Shown in pieces: positions 43,646 through 50,776 of a DNA stretch of 64,000 nucleotides (within the stretch, counting starts at the first letter, position 1; the number at the start of each line of letters is the position of its first letter). The stretch lies in assembly GCA_963728295.1 (NCBI GenBank), contig CAVSKB010000019.1:496001-560000 (forward strand), given 5' to 3'. Below the pieces are notes generated by a model, which was not told where the DNA came from, searched no databases, and saw only the letters and a program-made list of their open reading frames with translations. The stretch comes from DATJKD01 sp963728295. GTDB lineage: Bacteria > Pseudomonadota > Gammaproteobacteria > Steroidobacterales > Steroidobacteraceae. The position numbers were made by a program, and so were the translations under genes.

Positions 43646-44158
43646 TGGCTGCTCGCCGCCGCTCGGCCTGCAGCTGGCTCGGCCTCGCCGCCGCTCGGCC
43701 CGGGTATCTCGTGGGCCGGTCACCACGATCAAGGAACGTTGCAGAGCTCAGAAGGGTGCCCCGCACATGTTGTCGGAGCACGCCGCAGCGTCGGTGGTAT
43801 CGCGGAATCGTCGCAGAGTCATGACTTCGGAGTGCCCGCGACGTCTACCTGCGATTGTTCAGGCGTGGTTTCGGCCCACGAGACACCCGGTCCAAACGCC
43901 GGCTCGCCGAGGCCACGGTGGGGTCGCGAGCCGGCGCGTGGACGTGGTGGTATCCCAGCCGCGAAGCAGGCCTCCGTCCCCGCAGTTGGACGTCGCGGGC
44001 ACTCTTGGCGAAGGGCTGCCTCGACGATTCCGCGATACCAACGACCGTCCGGCGTGCTCCGACAAGGCGTGCGGGGCACCCTCTTCAGCGCTGCAACGAT
44101 CCTCGAATCGTGGTAAGCGGCTGGGGATACACCGCGGCCGCACGTCGGCGAGCAGCCA
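43646..44158. repeat. Long palindromic element, copy 1 (non-coding, about 513 bp)
   Basis: The stretch begins TGGCTGCTCGCC and ends GGCGAGCAGCCA, its exact reverse complement. Inside, two arms of about 250 bp are imperfect inverted repeats: for example GGTGCCCCGCACA-, TGGTATCGCGGAATCGTCG, AGTGCCCGCGACGTC and GCCGGCTCG occur in the left arm and, reverse-complemented, in the right arm at mirrored positions. The centre is near GGCCACGGTGGGG (about 43920). Short terminal segments (CGCCGCTCGGCC; GGCGAGCA) are duplicated at both ends. All frames are short or unconvincing. A second copy lies at 63069-63543 in opposite orientation. It fills the SDR-M23 gap. Confidence 0.8.
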
Positions 44159-44201
44159 CCCCCGCGGCCGGGCGGTCGGCGAGCAACCACCGAGTCGCGG
44201 A

Positions 44202-45107
44202 TCAGTACGCGGTGAGCGGGGAGCCGGTATGCGGCACGACGACCACGCGGCCGGGCCCGGCGAAAGTCACGGGCACCGATACGCTGCGCATCCCCGCATT
44301 GCGCAGCACGGCGAAATGCAGATGCGGTCCGCTCGAGAAGCCGGTGTTGCCGGAATTGGCGATGTACTCACCACGCGCGACGCGCTGCCCGGGCCGCACC
44401 CGGATCGAGTCCATCTGCAGGTGTGCGTAGATGGCGTTGGTGCCGTCATCGTGCAGGATCTGGACGAAGTTGGCCTCGTCCTGGCTCGACGGCGCGAGAC
44501 CGCCTTTGTAGAACCGGTGAGCGACGTTGATTACCACTCCCTCGCGCGCGGCATGCACGGCGCTGCCTTCCGGCATCGCGAAGTCGATCGCGTAGCGGCT
44601 CGAGGGGTCGCTGTGCGTGAAGTTGTCCGGCGGTGCCTGGCTCACCGTGAACGAGCGCGCATTGGCGAACGGCGCGCGGTACGGGCCCTTGGGCGCGTGC
44701 TCGGCGCCGGGCACGCCGATCACGTAGCCGAAGTCGTAGGGGATCTGCGCCTTGCCCGCGGGGGGCGGCAGTGAGAAAAGCAACCGCTCCGAGCGCGGCG
44801 CGACGGTGGCGCGCACCATGTCCGCCTCGCTCATGTTGCCCACCCGCAGTCCGAACTCGACGCTGCACCGACACTCGTTGACCGCCACGATCGAGATGCC
44901 CTGCGGCGTCGTGCGCGGCTCGACCGCGATCCGGGGCGCGGCGGCGCCGGCTTTGACCGGCACTGGCTCGACGGCGCGGACCGCATCCGGTTGACGGTCG
45001 GCGAACACCCAGTGGCCGTTCTTGTCCTTGTACCGGTAGACCTCGGCTACGGCCGGGGCGGCGGCAAGCGCGATACAGACCAGGGCGAGGCAGGGGCGAA
45101 GGACCAT
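44202..45107 (-). CDS. M23-family metallopeptidase with DUF4124 domain
   Basis: Exported protein of 301 residues. Signal peptide (LALVCIALAAAPAVA), then a DUF4124-type segment (VYRYKDKNGHWVFADRQP), a beta-rich middle part, and a C-terminal LytM/M23 domain. Zinc ligands are seen in THSDPSSRYAIDF and SSGPHLHFAVLR, and the active-site region contains NFVQILHDDGTNAIYAHL. The likely role is cleavage of peptidoglycan crosslinks or regulation of amidases in the periplasm. It lies just inside palindromic element copy 1. Confidence 0.88.
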   Translation of the reverse strand: MVLRPCLALVCIALAAAPAVAEVYRYKDKNGHWVFADRQPDAVRAVEPVPVKAGAAAPRIAVEPRTTPQGISIVAVNECRCSVEFGLRVGNMSEADMVRATVAPRSERLLFSLPPPAGKAQIPYDFGYVIGVPGAEHAPKGPYRAPFANARSFTVSQAPPDNFTHSDPSSRYAIDFAMPEGSAVHAAREGVVINVAHRFYKGGLAPSSQDEANFVQILHDDGTNAIYAHLQMDSIRVRPGQRVARGEYIANSGNTGFSSGPHLHFAVLRNAGMRSVSVPVTFAGPGRVVVVPHTGSPLTAY

Positions 45108-45180
45108 GAGGGGAGACTAACGTGCTGAGCGCAGATTTCCACCCCTGCGCCCGGTGTTTGTCCGGATAACTCGACCGTGC

Positions 45181-45654
45181 TCACGGATCCGCGGGCGTTT
45201 CCCGGGCGGGAGCGGCCCCGGCCGGCATGGCGAGCCGCGCGCGCAGGGCCTCGAGCAGCGGCCCGTCGCGGGCGCCGTCGAAGGCCGGGGCATGCGCCCA
45301 GTCCCACGCCCAGGGATGCGCGGTGCGCAGGCTCGCGGGCTCCGTCACCCGTCGCGGGAACACGTGCGCGTGCAGAGCTGGCTCGAGGTTGCCGAAGATC
45401 GCGTAATTGATGCGCACCGCGCCGGTCAGATCGCGCAGCGCAGCGCCCAGGCGGGCCATGTCCGCGAGAAATGCCGCCTGCCCCGCCGGCGGCAGCGCAT
45501 TCAGGTCGGGGACGACGGGATCAGGCAGCAGCAGGCAATAGCCCGCGATCACCTGCGGATCGCCCATCACGGCCCAGCCCGAATCGAGCCGCGCGACGAG
45601 TGTCGGGTCCGCGCCTTCTCGACAAGCGGCAACACGCCGATGGATCGCGGTCAT
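45181..45654 (-). CDS. HIT-like domain protein
   Basis: A 157-residue protein of the histidine-triad superfamily. It has RLDSGWAVMGDPQVIAGYCLLLP in the N-terminal half, INYAIFGNLEPALHAHVFPR as the HxH motif, and a proline/alanine-rich tail. The full HxHxH triad is reduced to HAH here. The start ATG at 45654 overlaps the DUF486 stop. It may hydrolyse nucleotide conjugates. The large open frame upstream of the start belongs to another gene's antiframe. Confidence 0.75.
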   Translation of the reverse strand: MTAIHRRVAACREGADPTLVARLDSGWAVMGDPQVIAGYCLLLPDPVVPDLNALPPAGQAAFLADMARLGAALRDLTGAVRINYAIFGNLEPALHAHVFPRRVTEPASLRTAHPWAWDWAHAPAFDGARDGPLLEALRARLAMPAGAAPARETPADP

Positions 45655-45992
45655 TTGCGGAACACGAAATAGACAGCGCCCAGGATGCAGAGTGCCGCCC
45701 ACAGATAGTCGAGCTTGAGGGGCTGGCGCATGTAGAAGACAGCGAAAGGTACGAAGACGACCAGCGTGATCACTTCCTGAAGGATCTTGAGCTGCGGCAG
45801 TGTCATCACGGAAAAGCCGATGCGGTTCGCGGGCACCTGCAGCAGGTATTCGAACAGCGCGATGCCCCAGCTGACGAGCGCAGCGACGTACCACGCGCGC
45901 CCGGACAGGTCCTTCAGATGCGCGTACCAGGCGAACGTCATGAACACGTTCGACAGCATGAGCAGTACGACCGTGGTCGGGATGACCGACAT
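45651..45992 (-). CDS. DUF486/DMT-type small membrane protein
   Basis: A 113-residue integral membrane protein with four helices. Characteristic sequences: LLMLSNVFMTFAWYAHLKDL, SWGIALFEYLLQVPANRIG and LQEVITLVVFVPFAVFYM, with PLKLDYLWAALCILGAVYF at the end. DUF486 is distantly related to drug/metabolite transporters; its substrate is not known. It overlaps the HIT-like gene by 4 bp and follows the HAD gene by 3 bp. Confidence 0.85.
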   Translation of the reverse strand: MSVIPTTVVLLMLSNVFMTFAWYAHLKDLSGRAWYVAALVSWGIALFEYLLQVPANRIGFSVMTLPQLKILQEVITLVVFVPFAVFYMRQPLKLDYLWAALCILGAVYFVFRK

Positions 45993-45995
45993 GGT

Positions 45996-46631
45996 TCAGC
46001 GCGCCCGGGAGCTCGCGGGCAGCCGGACGTCGAGGCGGCGCAGCGCAGCGCGAGTCGTTACCGCGTCGATGTGGTGTATGCCGCGCCAGCCGCAGGCCTC
46101 GGCGCCGCGTACGTTGGCACCTAGGTCGTCGATGAAGACCGTGCGCGCGGGCTCGAGATCGAACTGTCGCTCCGCCTGCCGGAAGATCGCGGCGTCCGGC
46201 TTGACCGCTCCCGCGCGGAACGAGGCGAGCGCGCCGTGCACCAGGCCGCCGAGCCCGTAGCGAGCGTCGAGATGCTCCCAGTGCAGGTCGCCGATGTTCG
46301 AGAGCAGGTAGACGCGGTAGTCGGACATCAGGCCGGTGGCGAGCGCAAACATCTCCGGTGCCTCGTCGAACATGTCGAGCCACGAACTGCGCAGCCGGAC
46401 CGGGTCGAGCGTTCGGCCGGACGTGGCTGCCAGCCGCTCGAGAAACGCCTCTCCCGCGAGCTCGCCGCGCTCGTGCGCCTCGAGACCGATGCGCGCGAGC
46501 CACGCTGGCATGTCCGTGTGATCGACGCCGGACTCGGTCATTAACGCCAGAAACGGTCCGTAGTTGAGCGGCAGCAGCACGTTGCCGACGTCGAACACGA
46601 CGTTGCGGATCGTGGCGCGCTCAGGGTCCAT
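45996..46631 (-). CDS. HAD-family hydrolase
   Basis: A haloacid dehalogenase-like phosphatase of 211 residues. Motif I is VVFDVGNVLLPLN (nucleophilic Asp), motif II YLLSNIGDLHWEHL, motif III around AGAVKPDAAIF (Lys) and motif IV VFIDDLGANVRGAEACG. It is of the YihX/epoxide-hydrolase-N type, acting on a small phosphorylated substrate. It overlaps the upstream transporter gene by 11 bp. Confidence 0.88.
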   Translation of the reverse strand: MDPERATIRNVVFDVGNVLLPLNYGPFLALMTESGVDHTDMPAWLARIGLEAHERGELAGEAFLERLAATSGRTLDPVRLRSSWLDMFDEAPEMFALATGLMSDYRVYLLSNIGDLHWEHLDARYGLGGLVHGALASFRAGAVKPDAAIFRQAERQFDLEPARTVFIDDLGANVRGAEACGWRGIHHIDAVTTRAALRRLDVRLPASSRAR

Positions 46632-47859
46632 GCGGTTGCCAGCCCAGCGTCAACAGCAGCGCAGCGAAACCGACGACGTATGCGAGTGTCACATGCCAGC
46701 CGGCCCGGAGCCAGGCGACGACCGAGCGCCCTTCCGGGAAGAGATTCGTGATCGCGACACCGGCCGAGGATCCGAACCAGATCATCGATCCGCCGAAGCC
46801 TACTGCATACGCGAGCATGCCCCAATCGTACCCGCCCTGCGTGAGCGCGAGCTTGGTGAGCGGAATGTTGTCGAACACCGCGGACACGAAACCGAGGGCG
46901 AGCGTCGTCATCCATGAAGGCGCGGGCAGGCGCTCGACCGGCATCATGGATGCGGACAGCACCAGCGCGAGCAGGAAGATCGTCCCGCGCAGGGTGGCCG
47001 GGAGCGCCGACCAGTCCGGCTGTCGCAGCGGCGCGGCGACGAGCAGCGCCGCCCACACCGCGGCCCCAAGGAAGGGCCAGCGGTCCGCGAGCGCCGGGTA
47101 ATGCAGGTTGACGGCGACGTTGACCGCGATGGCGGCGATCAGCACAAAGGCGACGGTCAGCAGGCGGGCGCGGTCGACCCGCGCGCCTGCGACCGCGGCG
47201 CGCGCAATCGGTGCATGGCGCTGTTGCTGGCGGGCGGCTGGAATGCCAAACACGACGAGTGCGACGCCGGCGGCGATATAGGCGTGGACGACGTCGATCG
47301 GACTGACACCGTCGATCCACATCATCGTCGTCGTCGTATCGCCGATCACGCTGCCCGAGCCGCCCGCATTCGAGGCCGCGACCAGCGCGGCGATATAGCC
47401 GATGTGCACCTTGCCGCCGAACACGGTTCGCGCCACCGTGCCGCCGATCAGCGCGGCGGCGATGTTGTCGAGAAAGCTCGACAGCACGAATACCATGACG
47501 AGCAGAACGAAACCGCCGCGCCAGTCGTCGGGCAGAAAATCCGGCAGCCGGTTCGGCACGCCGCTCTCCTCGAAGTGCCGCGAGAGCAGCGCGAACCCCA
47601 TCAGCAGACCGAACAGGTTCGCGAGCACGACCCACTCCAGCCGCAGGTGATGCGCGAGCCCTGCGAATCCGGCCACGCCGTCGAATCCCGTCGCCAGCAG
47701 CTTGTAGATTGCGATGCCGGCGAGCCCGACCAGGGCGACCTGCAGCGCCTGCCGGTGCAGGATCGCCACGCCCACGAGCGTGAGACCGAAGAGCACGAAC
47801 TCGAGCGGCACACCCGCGATCTCGACTCCGCCCGCGGCGGCCGGATGCGGGGGATCCAT
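46621..47859 (-). CDS. NhaD/ArsB-type ion transporter family permease
   Basis: A multi-pass permease of 412 residues with about 11-12 hydrophobic segments. Two internal-repeat signatures are present, SSFLDNIAAALIGGTVAR and AVFDNIPLTKLAL, like the re-entrant DNIP motifs of NhaD Na+/H+ antiporters. SNAGGSGSVIGDTTTTMMW and GSSAGVAITNLFPEG are also family-typical. Sodium/proton exchange is most likely, though citrate or anion transport cannot be excluded. The ATG at 47859 follows the comB stop region with a short spacer. Confidence 0.83.
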   Translation of the reverse strand: MDPPHPAAAGGVEIAGVPLEFVLFGLTLVGVAILHRQALQVALVGLAGIAIYKLLATGFDGVAGFAGLAHHLRLEWVVLANLFGLLMGFALLSRHFEESGVPNRLPDFLPDDWRGGFVLLVMVFVLSSFLDNIAAALIGGTVARTVFGGKVHIGYIAALVAASNAGGSGSVIGDTTTTMMWIDGVSPIDVVHAYIAAGVALVVFGIPAARQQQRHAPIARAAVAGARVDRARLLTVAFVLIAAIAVNVAVNLHYPALADRWPFLGAAVWAALLVAAPLRQPDWSALPATLRGTIFLLALVLSASMMPVERLPAPSWMTTLALGFVSAVFDNIPLTKLALTQGGYDWGMLAYAVGFGGSMIWFGSSAGVAITNLFPEGRSVVAWLRAGWHVTLAYVVGFAALLLTLGWQPHGP

Positions 47860-47860
47860 C

Positions 47861-48571
47861 TCAGGCCGTGGCCATCCAGGGCGGATCGATGCGCTCGAGC
47901 TCGACCGGCGCACCGGCCGCGCGCTTCAGCCGCAGCACGAACCCGTAGCGATCGACGTCCGCGCAGAAGGCGAAATCCGCTTCAGGCGCGTAATCGCATG
48001 CCGGATCGAAGAACTTGCGCGCTGCGGGCGCATCACGGAGCAGCCCGGGCACCCGGTGCAACCCGGGATCGCGCCCCTCGAGCAGATCGAGCAGGCAACG
48101 GGCATAAAGGTCGTCCTCCGCGCAACGCTCACGCGCCTCGTGACCCATCCGTACCAGCGAGACTTGCTCCGGCCGGCGCGCCCCGATATAGCCCGCGACC
48201 GCGCTCAGGTTGACGAAGGCGCCCGTCAGCACCTCGCGGGCGCGCGTGGCGCTGGTGAGTCCCTGGGTGCCGGCGTGCGTCGTGTGCAACAGCGTGCGAC
48301 CGCGCAGATCCAGCGTCTGGAGCTCGGTCGGCGAGTTTCCGGCATCGAAGCCCGGCAGGGCGCGCGCATGACGCTCGCCCGCCAGCAGTGCACCGGGGAG
48401 CCGCGTGCGCAGCTCCTGCGCCTCCGGCACCCCCGCCACGGGCACGACCCGTGCGGCACCGCGGTCCACTGCGCAGGCCAGTGTCGAGCAGGCGCGGAAG
48501 ACGTCGATGATCACGGCGATGCCACGCGCGGCGCGGGCGCCCGCGACGTGATCGAGGAGCTCAATCCGCAC
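47861..48571 (-). CDS. ComB-family 2-phosphosulfolactate phosphatase-like protein
   Basis: A 236-residue protein of the ComB family: VIIDVFRACSTLACAVDRGAA at the start, LLAGERHARALPGFDAGNSPTE in the middle, LLHTTHAGTQGL and VRMGHEARERCAEDDLYA towards the end. ComB in methanogens makes sulfolactate for coenzyme M, but bacterial homologues without that pathway have unknown substrates. It overlaps the upstream PLP decarboxylase gene by 11 bp, so the two are probably linked functionally. Confidence 0.83.
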   Translation of the reverse strand: MRIELLDHVAGARAARGIAVIIDVFRACSTLACAVDRGAARVVPVAGVPEAQELRTRLPGALLAGERHARALPGFDAGNSPTELQTLDLRGRTLLHTTHAGTQGLTSATRAREVLTGAFVNLSAVAGYIGARRPEQVSLVRMGHEARERCAEDDLYARCLLDLLEGRDPGLHRVPGLLRDAPAARKFFDPACDYAPEADFAFCADVDRYGFVLRLKRAAGAPVELERIDPPWMATA

Positions 48572-49736
48572 GCGGAAGCGCGCGCTGGCCCACCGTCACG
48601 ATGCGCGCGCGCGGGATGAAATTGAAGTCGCTGGCGGAGGCCGCGGTGTAGGCGCCCATCATCCGCCCGAGAATGAGATCGCCCATCTGCAGCTCGGGCA
48701 GCGGAAGGTCTTCGCGAATCACGTCGATGCTGTCGCAGGTCGGCCCGGCGAGCACCGACGGGTGACGCGGGCCGAGCCCACCAATGCACTCGAGCGGATA
48801 ATGCGCGTGGTCGTAGAGCTGCCCGCTGTACGAGCCGTAAAGACCGTCGTCGAGGTAATACCACCAGCGGCCCTCGCGCTGTGCGCGACCCGTCACCGCC
48901 GCCACGCCCGTCCCCGCCGGCGCGGCGATGAATCGGCCGGGCTCCGCGACGACCCGTGTCGTGCGCGGCAGGCGCGCCAGTGCCCGCCGGATCGGCTGAC
49001 AGAAGCGCTGGATCGGCAGCGGATCGCGACGATAAGCCACGGGAAAGCCGCCGCCGATATCGAGGCAGTCGAGACCCTCGAAGCCGTGCGCCGCGGCGTC
49101 CGCCATCAGGTCGCGGCAGGCGTCGATCGCCTCGACGTACTTGCCGGGGTCTGCTACCTGCGAACCGACGTGGAAAGACAGCCCGCGGATGGTCAAGCCG
49201 AGATCAGCCGCCATCGCGAGCAGCGCGGGCACGGCCGCCGGTTCGCACCCGAACTTGCGCGACAGATCGACCACAGCCGCCGGGTTGCGGAACGACACCC
49301 GCAGCAGCAGCTCGACCCGCTTGCGATGGCGGGTGAACTTGCGGAGCTCGTCGGGGTTGTCGACGACGAACCGCCGGATCCCGTAACGCAGCGCGATGGC
49401 GATCTCCCGCGCGCTCTTGATCGGGTGAGTGTGCATGCAGCGGTCCGCCGCTACGCCCTGCGAGCGGATGAGCCGGATCTCGCCGCTGGTCGCGACGTCG
49501 AAACAGGCGCCGAGATCTCGAAGCTCCGCGACCACCGCAGCGAGCGGCAGGGGCTTCAACGCGTAGTACAGGTCGACGCCCGGCAGCGCGCGCTTGAGCG
49601 CCAGGTACTGCCTCCGCACCACCTCGCAGTCGACGATGAGGAGAGGCGTGCCGTACGTGGCGACGAGACTCCGTATGCGGGCGGCCGACACGGCCGTCGC
49701 TGGCCGCGCGGCGCGCGGGCCCTGGCTGCCGCTCAT
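48561..49736 (-). CDS. Fold-type III PLP-dependent decarboxylase (ornithine/lysine decarboxylase-like)
   Basis: A 391-residue alanine-racemase-fold decarboxylase. PLP lysine in LYYALKPLPLAAVV, then HVGSQVADPGKYV, the glycine loop LDIGGGFPVAY, EPGRFIAAPAG, and the partner-subunit cysteine/aspartate motif LAGPTCDSIDVI; MGAYTAASASDFNF closes the active site. The usual reaction is decarboxylation of ornithine or a related diamino acid to a polyamine precursor. Adjacent ComB-like and TsaC genes do not identify the substrate. It overlaps tsaC by 4 bp. Confidence 0.87.
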   Translation of the reverse strand: MSGSQGPRAARPATAVSAARIRSLVATYGTPLLIVDCEVVRRQYLALKRALPGVDLYYALKPLPLAAVVAELRDLGACFDVATSGEIRLIRSQGVAADRCMHTHPIKSAREIAIALRYGIRRFVVDNPDELRKFTRHRKRVELLLRVSFRNPAAVVDLSRKFGCEPAAVPALLAMAADLGLTIRGLSFHVGSQVADPGKYVEAIDACRDLMADAAAHGFEGLDCLDIGGGFPVAYRRDPLPIQRFCQPIRRALARLPRTTRVVAEPGRFIAAPAGTGVAAVTGRAQREGRWWYYLDDGLYGSYSGQLYDHAHYPLECIGGLGPRHPSVLAGPTCDSIDVIREDLPLPELQMGDLILGRMMGAYTAASASDFNFIPRARIVTVGQRALPRAD

Positions 49737-50776
49737 GGGTAGCCGATGTCCTCGCCCATGTCGGCCCGCAACGCGGCGATGTCCGGGTCCACCGCGACGA
49801 CGTTTTCCGCCGAAGCGGCGCGGCTCAGGCGGTCTCGCACCGCTTCCCACAGCTCCCCGCCGGGCACTTCCTCAACCAGGATTTCGCGCGCGCCGGACTT
49901 GTCGAGCGTACGCAGGTTGACGTACAGGTCGCGGCCGTAGAGGTCTGCGCGGCGGCCGGCGTTGATCCAGGTCATGAACTTGTTCGCGACCCGCGGTGGA
50001 CGCATCGCGAGCACCGCGACGCGCTCATGATCGACCGTCGACTGCGCCACGACTTCCTCGAGCGTCTTGCTGGTCACGATGCTCAGCGACGTGCGCGGAG
50101 CATAGTGCTTGACGTCGCTGCCCGGCACGCGCGGCGACGATGCATCGGCGCCGCCGCGTGTGGTCGGCACGACCGCGCGCAGCTGCGAAAGCGTGATCGA
50201 GCCCGGTCGCAGCACGCGGGGCGCGTCCTCGACGCAGGACACGATCGTCGATTCGAGGCCGAGTTTGCAGTCGCCGCCGTCGAGCACGAAGCGCACCTCG
50301 TCGCCGAACTCATCGCGAACGTGTTCCACCCGCGTGGGGCTGACGTGTCCGTAGCGGTTGGCCGACGGCGCCGCGACGCCGCTGCCGAAGGCCCGCAGCA
50401 GCTGCTGGGCGACCGGATGACCAGGCACCCGCACCGCGATCGTATCCTGCCCGCCGGTTATCATCGGATCGACCGCGGGTGCGCGCCGCAGCACCAGCGT
50501 CAGCGGACCCGGCCAGAAATGCTCGGCGAGCGCGTGCGCCTGCGCGGGCACGGAGAGCGCCCAGCGCTCGAGCGACCGACGATGATCGATGTGCACGATC
50601 AGCGGATGGGCCGCCGGGCGCCCCTTCAGTGCGAAGACCTTGGCGATGGCTTCCCCGTTCTGCGCGTCGGCGCCGAGGCCGTATACGGTTTCGGTCGGAA
50701 AGGCGACGAGTTCGCCGTCGCGCAGCGCGAGCACCGCCAGATCGATCTCAGCCTGGGGAAGACGTGCCGTCACCAT
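49733..50776 (-). CDS. Threonylcarbamoyl-AMP synthase, long Sua5-type
   Basis: Makes the TC-AMP used for the t6A37 modification of ANN-decoding tRNAs. The protein of 347 residues has the YrdC domain (GELVAFPTETVYGLGADA, IFALKGRP-like VFALKGRPAAHPLIVHI, FWPGPLTLVLRR, VRVPGHPVAQQLL, SGVAAPSANRYGHVSPT) and the C-terminal Sua5 domain (SDVKHYAPRTSL and following). This is the long Sua5 form rather than the short TsaC of E. coli. Confidence 0.9.
   Translation of the reverse strand: MVTARLPQAEIDLAVLALRDGELVAFPTETVYGLGADAQNGEAIAKVFALKGRPAAHPLIVHIDHRRSLERWALSVPAQAHALAEHFWPGPLTLVLRRAPAVDPMITGGQDTIAVRVPGHPVAQQLLRAFGSGVAAPSANRYGHVSPTRVEHVRDEFGDEVRFVLDGGDCKLGLESTIVSCVEDAPRVLRPGSITLSQLRAVVPTTRGGADASSPRVPGSDVKHYAPRTSLSIVTSKTLEEVVAQSTVDHERVAVLAMRPPRVANKFMTWINAGRRADLYGRDLYVNLRTLDKSGAREILVEEVPGGELWEAVRDRLSRAASAENVVAVDPDIAALRADMGEDIGYP

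Noticed and set aside
43646..44158. Interpretation as a known IS or transposase remnant
   Set aside because: No DDE, HUH or serine/tyrosine recombinase motif could be read in any frame, and no clear target-site duplication is visible.
43819..44430. Open frames on both strands inside palindromic element copy 1, including RGVSPAAYHD-like strings recurring in all arms
   Set aside because: The strings recur because the DNA is repeated and inverted. Frames are short, differ between copies and show no conserved protein signature.
45655..46503. Large minus-strand open frame upstream of the HIT-like gene
   Set aside because: It overlaps DUF486 and the HAD hydrolase, which are well conserved in other frames. 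The HIT-like protein starts at 45654.
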